Positions 34,186 to 43,587 of a stretch of DNA of 64,000 nt are shown in pieces (positions within the stretch are counted from its first letter, which is position 1; each line of letters opens with the position of its first letter). Below the pieces are notes generated by a model. That model ran no database searches and had not been told where the DNA came from. It saw nothing but the letters and a program-made list of their open reading frames with translations. The position numbers and the translations under genes were made by a program. Origin of the DNA: Methanoperedens sp049303315 (GTDB lineage: Archaea > Halobacteriota > Methanosarcinia > Methanosarcinales > Methanoperedenaceae); contig JBAQMZ010000016.1 in assembly GCA_049303315.1 (NCBI GenBank), positions 1 through 64,000 of the forward strand, written 5' to 3'.

Positions 34186-34212
34186 ATTTATTTCTCCGTA
34201 GATTTATTTTTT

Positions 34213-34422
34213 TTAATTCTGTTCAAGGGTTGCGATTGCAAATTTTCGCATGACCCGCTCAATCTTAATCTTTACATGGTCTCCAACCTTCGTGCCAGGC
34301 ACAAAGATTACAAAACCCTGTATATGTGCAATTCCATCTCCCTCTCTGGCAATACCATCAATTGCAACATCGTGGATATCACCGGCTGAGACAGGAGAAT
34401 TTCTATCTTGTTCTGTAAACAA
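34213..34422 (-). CDS. TRAM-domain RNA-binding protein
   Basis: 69 residues, a free-standing TRAM domain: VAIDGIAREGDGIAHIQGFV and IFVPGTKVGDHVKIKIERV. In methanogens single TRAM proteins act as RNA chaperones with cold-shock-like function. The neighbouring RGG-like zinc protein may act in the same process. Confidence 0.88.
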   Translation of the reverse strand: MFTEQDRNSPVSAGDIHDVAIDGIAREGDGIAHIQGFVIFVPGTKVGDHVKIKIERVMRKFAIATLEQN

Positions 34423-34557
34423 TCTTTTACCTCTATTTATTTAATCAATATATCTAAAAAAGTAATAACAGACGGGGTAATCCCGTTATCTATAACTTAC
34501 CCAATAGCTAACTGATGAACCCCCCAATGCAACCTCTTCATATATATACTCTTTGCC

Positions 34558-35733
34558 TCACGCATGCTGTCCCGCCACAAAACCGCAAGCCCACGCCCAG
34601 TGTAAATTGTATCCACCCAGCTGCCCGGTCACATCGATAACCTCACCTGTAAAATAGAGACCTTTGACCTTTCTTGATTCCATTGTTTTGGACGAGAGTT
34701 CATCTGTATCAATTCCGCCAAGGGTGGCCTCAGCCGTTTTAAAATCTTCGGTAGAATCCGGTTTAACCACCCAATTATGAACCCGGTGAGCTATACCTTT
34801 AAGTTCCTTTTCATTATATTGATTGACCGGTTTTGAATGGATATTTGAATCGCACCAGATTTTCGCAAAGCGCGACGGCAGATACTCTGAAAGCAGGTTA
34901 TGAATTTCGATTTTACTTTTGCTCTGCTGCTTTTCAATGAAAAAACCGTATATATCAATATCAGGCAATATATCAATAACAATGGCATCGCCCTCCTTCC
35001 AATATGAGGAGCTCTGAAGTATTGCGGGGCCGCTAAGTCCCCTGTGAGTGAAAAGGATACTTCCCTGAAATTCCATTTTGTTGCATTTGATAGCGGCGTC
35101 AATTGAAATACCGGTTAATTCGCCAAATATTGCCAGGTCTTTTTGGGAAAAAATGAAGGGAACAAGCGCCGGTTTTAGCTCTGTGATTTTAAGACCGAAC
35201 TGCTTTGCGATTTTATACCCTATGCCTGAAGCTCCTGATTGTGGATAAGACGCTCCGCCTGTAGCAATAACAAGCGAGTCCGACTCAAAAATACCATGAT
35301 CAGTCGATACGATAAAATAATCCTCCTTTTTCACTTCCTTAATCTGGCAATTTAAAATTATGTTTACACCTGCATCATTACTTTCCTTGTCCAGCATCCG
35401 AATTATTTCCTCAGCGCTTTTGGTGCAGAATAACTGACCCTGTTCTCTTTCCTCATATTTTACGCCATGTTTTTCAAGCAGGGCAATGAAATCATCAGGT
35501 GTAAAACGGGAAAGCGCGGATTTGCAAAAGTGAGGGTTATTTGATATAAAATTTGTGGGGCTCATATTGATATTTGTAAAATTACAGCTTCCTCCCCCGG
35601 AAATACGAATTTTTCTCCCGATTTTAGAAGCATGGTCAAGAACAAGAACCGAACGCCCTCTTTTTCCGCATTCAATGGCGCACATCATGCCCGATGCGCC
35701 TGCCCCGATGATGATGACATCTTTTTCAATCAT
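34558..35733 (-). CDS. BaiN/HI0933-type flavoprotein
   Basis: About 391 residues from ATG 35733. FAD motif VIIIGAGASGMMCAIECGKR near the N-terminus, then KIGRKIRISGGGSCNFTN, the hallmark of the HI0933/YhiN/BaiN family, LVIATGGASYPQSGASGIGY in the middle and YFTGEVIDVTGQLGGYNLHWAWACG at the end. Predicted oxidoreductase of unknown substrate; some members reduce bile-acid-like steroid intermediates. Family length is about 400. Confidence 0.87.
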   Translation of the reverse strand: MIEKDVIIIGAGASGMMCAIECGKRGRSVLVLDHASKIGRKIRISGGGSCNFTNINMSPTNFISNNPHFCKSALSRFTPDDFIALLEKHGVKYEEREQGQLFCTKSAEEIIRMLDKESNDAGVNIILNCQIKEVKKEDYFIVSTDHGIFESDSLVIATGGASYPQSGASGIGYKIAKQFGLKITELKPALVPFIFSQKDLAIFGELTGISIDAAIKCNKMEFQGSILFTHRGLSGPAILQSSSYWKEGDAIVIDILPDIDIYGFFIEKQQSKSKIEIHNLLSEYLPSRFAKIWCDSNIHSKPVNQYNEKELKGIAHRVHNWVVKPDSTEDFKTAEATLGGIDTDELSSKTMESRKVKGLYFTGEVIDVTGQLGGYNLHWAWACGFVAGQHA

Positions 35734-35898
35734 AATATTCAATCTCTTCCTTCTACTGTTGGAGAATATCCTAGCCCGGAAAAGAAAAAGGGGGCTTGCG
35801 GAAACATCGGAGGGGATGGATGCGATGCCGCTGCCCCATTGGTATAATAAATGTCTTTACATATAAATATTTTCCATAATTTAAGCCCGCTTTACCCT

Positions 35899-37221
35899 TT
35901 ACATTCCGAATTTCTTCATCATTTTTTGGACATTGAACTTGCCGCCGCCACCCAGATTCTTGATTGTTTTCTGCATCATTTTATGATACTTCAGGAGTTC
36001 ACGCACCTCTTCATATTTCGTTCCAGAGCCCCGCGCTATCCTCGTTATCCTCGGGCTGTTGATATGCTTTGGGTCTTCAAGTTCCTTATCATTCATCGAA
36101 TCCATGATATACTTGTATTTTTTCATTTTTTCCTGGGTCACGGCGAACATTTCATCAGAGACATTCATTCCGACTTTGCCAAGCGGTATCATTGACATTA
36201 TCTGTTTCAGGGGACCCATTTTGTTCATGGCTTCCATTTGTTTGTACATATCCTTGAGGGTGAATTTCCCCTTGAACATGGCTTCCACATCAAAATCCTC
36301 GGTTTTGAGTGTCTCTTCTGCTTTTTCAAGAAGTGATTTGATATCACCCATCCCCAATAAGCGCGAAATGAACCTGTCCGCCTCAAATTTCTCAAGGTCA
36401 TCAGGGGTCTCACCAACGCCAATAAAAGCGATCGCAGAATCGGTATCAGAAACTGCCGACATGGCGCCTCCGCCCTTGGCTGTGCCGTCAAGTTTTGTTA
36501 TGATAACGCCTGTTATTCCGATGGAGGCGTTGAACGCCTTTGCCTGTTCGCTCGCAAGCTGCCCCATTGCGGCGTCAAGCACTAGGAATTTGTGATCCGG
36601 TTTTGCGATATTATGTATATCTTCCATTTCTTTTATGAGGTCTTTTTCAAGAGCATGCCTTCCCGCAGTATCAACAAGCTTCACGTCGAATTTTTCGATT
36701 GCCTTGAGCCCACGCTGAGTAATTGCAACGGCATCCTTGACGTCTTTTTCACCGTAGAAAAAAATACCCATGCGGTCGCACAGGGTTTTTAACTGGTCAT
36801 ATGCTCCGGCCCTGAAGGTATCGGCGCATATGACAGCCGGTTTTAATCCTTTCCTCTGGAAATAGCGGGCTAATTTTGCGGTAGTTGTCGTCTTGCCGCT
36901 TCCCTGAAGCCCCACCATCATTATTGTCTGGGGTGCAAGCTTTACATTTGCACTTTTCCCGAGGATGTTTATGAGTTCCTGGTAAACGATACGGATAACA
37001 TGCTCCCGCGGGTTCATCCCGCCCGGCGGTTCTTCCTTGAGTGAGCGCTGTTTAATTTTTTGCGATAGCGTCATCACATGCTTTACATTTACATCCGCCT
37101 GCAGCAGGGCGCGCTGGATATCCCGGACTACCTCGTCCACTATCTTTTCATCTATCCTGCTTGCTCCGACAAGTTTTTTAAGGGCGTCCTGAAGCGAACC
37201 GCCAAGTTTATCGAGTACCAT
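35899..37221 (-). CDS. ffh: Signal recognition particle protein SRP54
   Basis: 440 residues: N domain, G domain with P-loop GLQGSGKTTTTAKLA, DTAGRHALEKDL and TKLDGTAKGGGA, and Met-rich M domain (MYKQMEAMNKMGPLKQIMSM) for signal peptide and 7S RNA binding. Targets membrane and secretory proteins to the translocon. Typical archaeal length. Confidence 0.95.
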   Translation of the reverse strand: MVLDKLGGSLQDALKKLVGASRIDEKIVDEVVRDIQRALLQADVNVKHVMTLSQKIKQRSLKEEPPGGMNPREHVIRIVYQELINILGKSANVKLAPQTIMMVGLQGSGKTTTTAKLARYFQRKGLKPAVICADTFRAGAYDQLKTLCDRMGIFFYGEKDVKDAVAITQRGLKAIEKFDVKLVDTAGRHALEKDLIKEMEDIHNIAKPDHKFLVLDAAMGQLASEQAKAFNASIGITGVIITKLDGTAKGGGAMSAVSDTDSAIAFIGVGETPDDLEKFEADRFISRLLGMGDIKSLLEKAEETLKTEDFDVEAMFKGKFTLKDMYKQMEAMNKMGPLKQIMSMIPLGKVGMNVSDEMFAVTQEKMKKYKYIMDSMNDKELEDPKHINSPRITRIARGSGTKYEEVRELLKYHKMMQKTIKNLGGGGKFNVQKMMKKFGM

Positions 37222-37342
37222 ATTTTGCTATTTCATGGTAATATTCCTGCTTTCAGTTAAAGCTTATGGATTTAAGGTTTTACAGGATTGTTATGGATTA
37301 ATTAAGATAAGTATATAATTATTCCAATAGTAGCAGGTTGAT

Positions 37343-37546
37343 ATGAGCATAGAATATACGGGGATTAATAAACAAACCGCAGAAGGAGAGGTAAAGAATT
37401 TTCTTGAATCCTGTCCTGACGGTGCAATATTCAAGATGGTTATAAATTCAAAAAGGGGTTATCTCAGAATCAAGATTAAAAACCCTGGCAAAAGCAGGAT
37501 AAGAAGATTAATCGGCAGATTCCGGAGAAAAAAGTCAAATCCTTAG
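37343..37546 (+). CDS. Small basic hypothetical protein, 67 aa
   Basis: MSIEYTGINKQTAEGEVKNF... with a very basic C-terminus (SRIRRLIGRFRRKKSNP). TATA-like TATATAAT at about 37312-37319 gives a near-leaderless transcript. Could bind nucleic acid or be a truncated insertion-sequence product; unrecognised. Confidence 0.55.
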   Translation: MSIEYTGINKQTAEGEVKNFLESCPDGAIFKMVINSKRGYLRIKIKNPGKSRIRRLIGRFRRKKSNP

Positions 37547-37548
37547 CA

Positions 37549-37749
37549 TCAAAAACCCAGGATATCAATCGCAATATCCCCGAGGGCGTATATTATCAGT
37601 GATATGAGAACAGCGATTACAATTATATGGATTTGCTTGTTATGATTGTAAAATGCGGTTTCAACTATTGTGATGAAAATCATAAGCAATACGCCGAGGA
37701 TGAGACCAAGACCGAGGCGCAGTGCAATATCAGATAATACCTGAATCAT
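37549..37749 (-). CDS. Small membrane protein, two TM segments
   Basis: 66 residues with two predicted transmembrane helices (LALRLGLGLILGVLLMIFITI-like region and IHIIVIAVLISLIIYALGDI). Convergent with the basic protein at 37343, stops 2 bases apart. Unrecognised. Confidence 0.55.
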   Translation of the reverse strand: MIQVLSDIALRLGLGLILGVLLMIFITIVETAFYNHNKQIHIIVIAVLISLIIYALGDIAIDILGF

Positions 37750-37872
37750 GTACTCTCAAAATTGCATTTATTTGATATAATCTTATTCTTAACAGCTTTG
37801 TTAAGTCCTAAATCTCTGTTCGACTTTTTTAATATCTTATTTTGGCTCTTAACCTATTAAGATTCGCTCTTA

Positions 37873-37889
37873 TTATGGTGTCACCATAA
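37873..37889. promoter_or_regulatory. Perfect palindrome upstream of parA
   Basis: TTATGGTG-T-CACCATAA, an 8-bp perfect inverted repeat about 75 bases before the ParA start. Possible operator or centromere site for the ParA partner protein. Confidence 0.5.
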
Positions 37890-37963
37890 AAACATGTACT
37901 TTGATAAGCAAGGTAGTTAGATTTAAGTAGAACTTCTTATAATCTTAGTAGAGTGGTATAAAT

Positions 37964-39019
37964 ATGGGTAAAAAGACGGTAAATATAAACAAACTTGATG
38001 AGGAAAGAAGAAAGAACTCAAAAACCATAGCTATAATGAATAATAAAGGTGGCTGTGGCAAAACAACAACTGCGCTGGCTTTAGGGATGTATTTTGCCAG
38101 AACAGGAAAAAATGTTCTGTTTTGGGATAATGATCCTCAGTCTAATCTGTCCCAGCGGTTAGGTCTTGCTGATGATCAGCATAAAGACAGAAGAGTGAAC
38201 AGGCTATTTGAAAATGCAGGATTCAATGAAGATAACCATTTATCTCTTATTGTGGATTTTCCATATTTAATGAGGATGCGTGGAATCGAATCCAGTCCTG
38301 GGAACATAGGATTAATGGGTGGTTCGCATTATTCAGAGATAGCAGCGAGAGCATTGAGGGATAAATTAGAGACGGGATATGGAGAACTGGGTCACCGTGA
38401 TATATATCGATTCTTCCGGGAAAGGGTAGATTCATTCAAGGAATATTATGATGTAATCATAATAGATACTGCCCCGTCACTTGAGGGGAATGCACTTAAT
38501 ATAATGTCCATCAAGGCAGCAAATGAGATAATCTACCCCATCGATGGCATCGAAGCGGCACTCGGTGTAAAAACGATTCTTACTTGGATGGAATCGCAGA
38601 TAAAATATCTGGATGTTAAGCCCAATGGCTTGTTTGCCATGGTAAAGTATCAGGAGGACACAAAACGCATTGGCTTGGAAAATCCAGAAGCGCGGGTTCG
38701 TAATTCTGTATATCGAATAATGAAGGAATCCTTCGGGGCTTTTGTGTGTGATACCGGGGTGAAGGAATCGCGTCAGGTTCGTTTCACTCTTCCTGGGTTC
38801 GGAGGAAAAACTTCTTATACAGACCTGTGTGGAGAGATTGACGAAAAATTGTCACAAAAGAGCCGTACCAGCCTTTTTGAGTATGCGGCGCAAAATGGGT
38901 TTTTTAAATCAATGGAAGATAAGCTTGTTTATCTGGCATCCAAGATAGCAGCAAGAAAACCCAAATTCAAGAATCCGAACTATATAACAGCTATTTCGCA
39001 AACAACGCTAGAACAGTAG
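37964..39019 (+). CDS. ParA-family partition ATPase
   Basis: 351 residues. Deviant Walker A NNKGGCGKTTTALALGMYF at about 26-44, Walker A'-type FWDNDPQSNLSQRLG, Walker B VIIIDTAPSLEGNALN. Longer than SegA/Soj types (about 220-260), closer to plasmid ParA with an N-terminal extension of about 20 residues, so a plasmid, virus or integrated-element origin is likely. Followed 12 bases later by a DNA-binding partner, giving a two-gene segregation-type cassette with a palindromic site upstream. Confidence 0.85.
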   Translation: MGKKTVNINKLDEERRKNSKTIAIMNNKGGCGKTTTALALGMYFARTGKNVLFWDNDPQSNLSQRLGLADDQHKDRRVNRLFENAGFNEDNHLSLIVDFPYLMRMRGIESSPGNIGLMGGSHYSEIAARALRDKLETGYGELGHRDIYRFFRERVDSFKEYYDVIIIDTAPSLEGNALNIMSIKAANEIIYPIDGIEAALGVKTILTWMESQIKYLDVKPNGLFAMVKYQEDTKRIGLENPEARVRNSVYRIMKESFGAFVCDTGVKESRQVRFTLPGFGGKTSYTDLCGEIDEKLSQKSRTSLFEYAAQNGFFKSMEDKLVYLASKIAARKPKFKNPNYITAISQTTLEQ

Positions 39020-39031
39020 GGGATTATTACA

Positions 39032-39709
39032 ATGTACCCTTTAATGGAGAGAGAATTTGATAGGGTGCTTAAAAGAGCAATGCCTTATCTTATATTTTCG
39101 CCTGACAGCGTCCGGGATAATGTTGCGGATTATATGAAGTCGATATGGCTTGCAATGAGGAATGGTAACCAAGTGGACTTTGATCTATGTTATAAGAACG
39201 TAAATGAAGCTATAGCTAATAGCGAGGGATGCACTGATAGCTTTTTACAATGTAATATATCAGACTTTAATGAGCGATGGTCAGGTCTGGATGAGAGCAT
39301 ATCGAAGCTAAGAAGGGAATTGATAGAACTTAGGGCAGAAGTCAAAAATATGAAGAAAGATTCAAGCCCAGTTATAGAAGAGGTAGAGAAGAGAAAAAGA
39401 GGGCGACTAAAAAAAGCTTCGAGTGTTATAGATACGGTCACTGACCCCGTACCAACAACCAATCAACCAATTGTAGATGCACCAAATATTCTTGAAACAA
39501 ATGTTCCAACTAAAGGATATGTGGAACAATCCATTTCCTGTGTTAAAGAATATTTATTATCCAATCGAGAAATTACCAATCCGGATGTAAGAAAACTCTG
39601 TGGGATTAATATATATCAAGCAAAATGTCTATTGCATAAACTTGTGCAAGAAAATTTTGTTGAACAAAAAGGGAGGAGACGTGGAACAAAATATGTGCTC
39701 AGGGAGTAA
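39032..39709 (+). CDS. Predicted ParB-like/centromere-binding partner (coiled coil + winged helix)
   Basis: 225 residues. N-terminal helical domain, a coiled coil at about 85-112 (ESISKLRRELIELRAEVKNM), a basic AT-hook-like KRKRGRLKK about 118-126, a Pro/Thr/Val linker, and a C-terminal winged-helix-like domain (EITNPDVRKLCGINIYQAKC ... FVEQKGRRRGTKYVL). Not a classical ParB; the arrangement fits an adaptor that binds DNA and stimulates ParA. Function inferred from position and architecture. Confidence 0.6.
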   Translation: MYPLMEREFDRVLKRAMPYLIFSPDSVRDNVADYMKSIWLAMRNGNQVDFDLCYKNVNEAIANSEGCTDSFLQCNISDFNERWSGLDESISKLRRELIELRAEVKNMKKDSSPVIEEVEKRKRGRLKKASSVIDTVTDPVPTTNQPIVDAPNILETNVPTKGYVEQSISCVKEYLLSNREITNPDVRKLCGINIYQAKCLLHKLVQENFVEQKGRRRGTKYVLRE

Positions 39710-39875
39710 AGATTATTCCTTTCTTTCCTTTTTTTAGTGAGCTTCTTTATTCGATGTTATCAGATGAACTCGGTTTGGACTTTTAACATTCTCGTTACTT
39801 TTTAACAGAAGGCACTTATTTAACAAAACTATTCTTAACAAAAACTATTCAAACATAGTAAACCAATTATACCCT

Positions 39876-40439
39876 ATGAAGAATGAGATAATTATAGGCA
39901 TAAGCGGCGCTTCAGGTGTCCAGTACGGCATCCGGCTTCTTGAAACCCTGAAAAAAATGAAAGGATTTGAAACCCATCTGGTCATTTCCGAATCAGCAAA
40001 AAAACTTATTGAGATAGAGACAGCTCTTTCAGTCCGCAATGTGGAGAAACTGGCAGATAATGTTTATGACGATTATGATTTTACAGCGCCGATAGCAAGC
40101 GGTTCCCACAAAAACAAAGGGATGGTGGTGGCGCCTTGCAGTATGAAGACCCTTGCATCAATCGCCAGCGGGATGTCCGATACATTGATTTCAAGAGCCG
40201 CCGATTGCTGCCTTAAAGAAAAACGACCTCTCGTTTTAATGACGCGGGAGACGCCATTGAACCTGATACACATAGAGAACATGAAAAGAGCATTCGAGGC
40301 TGGAGCTTCCATACTTCCCGCATGTCCTGCTTTTTATACAAAACCCAAAACTATCGATGAACTTCTCGATTTCATGGCAGGCCGGGCTTTTGACCTTCTT
40401 TCAATTGAGCATAATTTATACAAGCGGTGGCGTGAATGA
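39876..40439 (+). CDS. ubiX: Flavin prenyltransferase UbiX
   Basis: 187 residues. IIIGISGASGVQYGIRLLET at the N-terminus, APIASGSHKNKGMVVAPCSM and LVLMTRETPLNLIHIENMKR are the family motifs. Makes prenylated FMN, the cofactor of UbiD decarboxylases. The stop overlaps the UbiD ATG (ATGA), so both are made together. Confidence 0.92.
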   Translation: MKNEIIIGISGASGVQYGIRLLETLKKMKGFETHLVISESAKKLIEIETALSVRNVEKLADNVYDDYDFTAPIASGSHKNKGMVVAPCSMKTLASIASGMSDTLISRAADCCLKEKRPLVLMTRETPLNLIHIENMKRAFEAGASILPACPAFYTKPKTIDELLDFMAGRAFDLLSIEHNLYKRWRE

Positions 40440-41692
40440 GTTTGCGCGGATTCTTAGAACAACTCAAAGCCGAAGGAAAACTCAAAGAAGTCACAAAACG
40501 CCTTTCGCATGTATTTGAGGTATCGGCATCGGTCGGTAAAGAGCCTACCCTATTTACAAATGTCGATGGTAGAAATGTGGTCATGAATATCCTTGGCTCA
40601 AGGGATTTGCTTGCGGAAGCACTCGGTATATCTCCTGAAAAAATTATAGAATTTCTTTCCTCATGCTCAACCGAAGGCGATGTAAAGCTCGTGAAAGATT
40701 CGCTTACTCGAGAAATCACAGGAAAACCAGACCTTACGAAGCTTCCAATCCTCACTCATTTTGAGGGTGATGGCGCCCCGTATATCACAGCAGGTGTTGT
40801 GGTGTCGGAGTATGAAGGAATCATGAATGCCTCAATACACAGGCTGCGTGTAATCGGAAAAGACAAATTAGCAGCGCGGCTTGTTGAATTCAGGCACACG
40901 TATAATCTTCACAAGAAAGCCGCGGAACACGGTGAGCCCCTTCCAGTGGCAATTGTTATCGGAATTGACCCTGTGACCCTCTTTGCCATCTCGACCCGCG
41001 TGCCTGAGGGAAAGGAATTCAATTATGCCTCGGCGCTGAAAGGTGAACCGGTTGAATTATTCGAATGCAAAAACGGCATCAAAGTCCCTCATGCAGAGAT
41101 AGTGCTTGAAGGATACATCCATCCTGCCGAACTCGTGGATGAAGGGCCGTTCGTGGATATCAGCGGCACATACGATATAATAAGGAAACAGCCTGTCATC
41201 TACCTGACGAACATGATGCACAGGCGTGATCCTATTTACCATGCTATTATGCCTGGAGGAAACGAACATAATGTCATGATGGGAGTGCCATATGAGCCAT
41301 TGATATACAGGGAAGTTAAAAAAGTGGCAGATGTCAGGAATGTGGTTCTCACACCGGGCGGATGCTGGTATTTCCACGCGGTTGTGCAAATACATAAAAA
41401 AAGTGACGAGGATGCAACGAAGGCAATCGATGCCGCATTTGCAGCGCACAAAAGCTTAAAACATGTCGTGATTGTGGACGAGGATATCAATATTTTCGAC
41501 CCGAATGATATCGAATTTGCAATAGCGACACGTGTGAAAGGCGATGAGGATGTTTACATTTATCCGAATGTGAGGGGAAGCACGCTTGACCCGCGTTCTG
41601 ATAATGGCATCGGGACAAAGATTGGAATAGACGCTACTATGGATTTGAGCAAGAAATGGAAGTTTGAGAGGGCAAAGAGGCCGAAGGTATGA
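40436..41692 (+). CDS. UbiD-family decarboxylase (trans-anhydromevalonate 5-phosphate decarboxylase)
   Basis: 418 residues. MSLRGFLEQLKAEGKLKEVT, ITAGVVVSEYEGIMNASIHR and DEGPFVDISGTYDIIRKQPV are typical of the UbiD fold with prenyl-FMN, Mn and K sites. Coupled to ubiX and followed by aconitase X, the exact gene set of the modified archaeal mevalonate pathway, in which phosphomevalonate is dehydrated then decarboxylated to isopentenyl phosphate. The function is assigned from this context and from published archaeal work. Confidence 0.85.
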   Translation: MSLRGFLEQLKAEGKLKEVTKRLSHVFEVSASVGKEPTLFTNVDGRNVVMNILGSRDLLAEALGISPEKIIEFLSSCSTEGDVKLVKDSLTREITGKPDLTKLPILTHFEGDGAPYITAGVVVSEYEGIMNASIHRLRVIGKDKLAARLVEFRHTYNLHKKAAEHGEPLPVAIVIGIDPVTLFAISTRVPEGKEFNYASALKGEPVELFECKNGIKVPHAEIVLEGYIHPAELVDEGPFVDISGTYDIIRKQPVIYLTNMMHRRDPIYHAIMPGGNEHNVMMGVPYEPLIYREVKKVADVRNVVLTPGGCWYFHAVVQIHKKSDEDATKAIDAAFAAHKSLKHVVIVDEDINIFDPNDIEFAIATRVKGDEDVYIYPNVRGSTLDPRSDNGIGTKIGIDATMDLSKKWKFERAKRPKV

Positions 41693-41707
41693 GCCTGAAA
41701 ATAAGGA

Positions 41708-41738
41708 ACCGCAGATGAACGCAGATAAACGCAGATGG
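41708..41738 (+). repeat. Short direct repeat (CGCAGATraA x3)
   Basis: CCGCAGATGAA-CGCAGATAAA-CGCAGATG in the UbiD to aconitase X gap. This type of CGCAGAT repeat is widespread in environmental genomes. Confidence 0.6.
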
Positions 41739-41747
41739 GGAGCATAG

Positions 41748-42932
41748 ATGTACCTCACGCCTGAAGAAGAAAAGCTCTTCAATGGGGAACACGGCCCGAC
41801 TTACCAGAAAGCAATCGAGATACTCGTTGCCCTGGGTGACATTTACGAAGCTGGCAGGCTGATTCCAATAAAAAGCGCCCAGATAGCAGGCGTTTCGTAC
41901 AAGACCATAGGCGATGCAGGTCTTGAATGGATATCAGACTTGAAGGGAAAAGTAGCTGTCCCTTCGATTCTTAATCCAGCCGGGATGGACTTAGAATGCT
42001 GGAAAGAAATGGGTATTTCAGAGGATTTCGCGAAAAAACAGGAAAAGATTATCAAGGCATATTCCGCGCTTGGTGTGAGAATCGAATGTTCCTGTACTCC
42101 GTATAATATCTTTGACAACCTGGCTGGCTTCGGAGACCATGTGGCGTGGAGTGAATCTTCAGCAATTTCATACGCCAACTCGGTCATCGGGGCGCGGACT
42201 AACAGAGAAGGAGGACCGAGTGCTTTGTCGGCTGCGCTTATTGGAAAAACGCCGAATTACGGTTATCATCTTGATGAGAATCGAAAACCTGTTATATCGA
42301 TAATAGTCGAGGCAAAGCTTCATGATTCTGATTACGGGGCGCTTGGGTATATCGTGGGCGAGATGGTGGGCGATAAAGTGCCTCTTTTTAAACTTAAATC
42401 AAATCCATCGAAAGACGAACTCAAATCACTCGGGGCTGCAATGGCAGCTTCCGGCGCCGTGGCATTATATCACGTTTCCGGCACAACACCGGAAGCAGGA
42501 AAATATGAGACGCCGAAAGAAAAGATTACAATCGAAGAAAGCCAGGTAAAAGAGGTTTATGAGTCCCCGTATTTAAATACGGGGTATTTATCAGGCGAGC
42601 CGGATTTGATAGCATTCGGTTGTCCTCACAGCAGCGTCAGCGAACTTGAAAGGCTCGCCCAACTTTTAAATGGTAAGAAAGTAAAAAAAGAGGTATGGAT
42701 TTGCACCTCGCGCGCCATAAAAAATAAGCATCCTGAATTGATTAAGCGAATCGAGAAAAGCGGCGCAAAAGTCTTCTGCGATACCTGCATGGTGGTTTCT
42801 CCTGCGAGTGAAAGATTCACTTGCATGATGGTGAATTCGGGGAAAGCGCATAAGTATGTGCCCAATCTTTGTGGGGTGAGGAGTATCCTCGGGAGGACCG
42901 AGGATTGCATTGAGGCGGCGCTCAGGGATTGA
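41748..42932 (+). CDS. Aconitase X, phosphomevalonate dehydratase large subunit
   Basis: 394 residues, AcnX type. MYLTPEEEKLFNGEHGPTYQ, ECSCTPYNIF and FCDTCMVVSPASERFTC hold Cys of the Fe-S site and AARTNREGG-like VIGARTNREGGPSALSAAL the substrate loop. It dehydrates mevalonate 5-phosphate to trans-anhydromevalonate phosphate. The small subunit (swivel domain, about 130 residues) is not adjacent. An in-frame 20-bp perfect palindrome codes SPYLNTG (42565-42584). Confidence 0.87.
   Translation: MYLTPEEEKLFNGEHGPTYQKAIEILVALGDIYEAGRLIPIKSAQIAGVSYKTIGDAGLEWISDLKGKVAVPSILNPAGMDLECWKEMGISEDFAKKQEKIIKAYSALGVRIECSCTPYNIFDNLAGFGDHVAWSESSAISYANSVIGARTNREGGPSALSAALIGKTPNYGYHLDENRKPVISIIVEAKLHDSDYGALGYIVGEMVGDKVPLFKLKSNPSKDELKSLGAAMAASGAVALYHVSGTTPEAGKYETPKEKITIEESQVKEVYESPYLNTGYLSGEPDLIAFGCPHSSVSELERLAQLLNGKKVKKEVWICTSRAIKNKHPELIKRIEKSGAKVFCDTCMVVSPASERFTCMMVNSGKAHKYVPNLCGVRSILGRTEDCIEAALRD
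42565..42584. repeat. Perfect 20-bp palindrome inside aconitase X
   Basis: CCCCGTATTTAAATACGGGG, fully self-complementary, within the coding sequence at a surface-loop position. Confidence 0.7.
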
Positions 42933-42984
42933 GCGCAACAGAACCCCGCTTTGGATAAATTATTAAACCTGCAAATTATCTTAA

Positions 42985-43359
42985 GTGTTTATTATGAACA
43001 TAAATGACTTAAAATTCGAAGACGGCCTGATTACCGCAATAGCCCAGGATTACAAAACAGGTGAAGTGCTCATGGTCGCATTCATGGACAGGGAAGCGCT
43101 CAAAAAGACCATCGAGACAAAAAGAGGACATTACTGGAGCAGGTCAAGGCGCAAACTCTGGAAGAAGGGAGAAAGTTCAGGTCATGAACAGATTATCCAT
43201 GATATACTGATAGATTGCGACGCCGATGCCGTGCTGCTCAAAGTCGAGCAAATAGGCGGCGCCTGCCATACAGGTTACAGGTCATGTTTCTATCGAACGA
43301 TTGAAGGAGAGGTAATCGGCGAGAAGTTGTTTGAACCTGATGAAGTCTATAAAAAATAA
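42985..43359 (+). CDS. hisI: Phosphoribosyl-AMP cyclohydrolase
   Basis: 124 residues. AFMDREALKKTIETKRGHYW, DCDADAVLLKVEQIGGACHTGYRSC: metal ligands Asp-x-Asp-x-Asp and Cys97/Cys104-type residues are present. Third step of histidine biosynthesis. Single-domain form without HisE. Some annotations start at the next in-frame ATG (MNINDLKFEDG, 42994). Confidence 0.92.
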   Translation: MFIMNINDLKFEDGLITAIAQDYKTGEVLMVAFMDREALKKTIETKRGHYWSRSRRKLWKKGESSGHEQIIHDILIDCDADAVLLKVEQIGGACHTGYRSCFYRTIEGEVIGEKLFEPDEVYKK

Positions 43360-43440
43360 TGCCTAAATCGATACATTTAAATCCTCAAAAAGACTTTTTC
43401 TTATTGGAGACTGTCATCCCAAGGGATGCCATCGATTTAA

Positions 43441-43566
43441 ATGAACAAAAAAATAACTGAAATCCATCAAAAACGGCCAGCCTTGATAAATGGGGGAAAA
43501 AAGGAGGTTGAAGCACTTGAATCGTGGATGATTGAAGAATACTTCGTCCCATATCAAGCATCATAA
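43441..43566 (+). CDS. Possible small protein, 41 aa
   Basis: ATG to TAA, MNKKITEIHQKRPALINGGK... ending YFVPYQAS. A TATA-like CATTTAAAT near 43372-43380 is suitably placed. No family recognised; weak candidate. Confidence 0.3.
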   Translation: MNKKITEIHQKRPALINGGKKEVEALESWMIEEYFVPYQAS

Positions 43567-43587
43567 TACCGGTCAGTTGAGGAGAAT

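Noticed and set aside
41708..41738. CRISPR array
   Set aside because: Repeat unit is about 10 bases without spacers.
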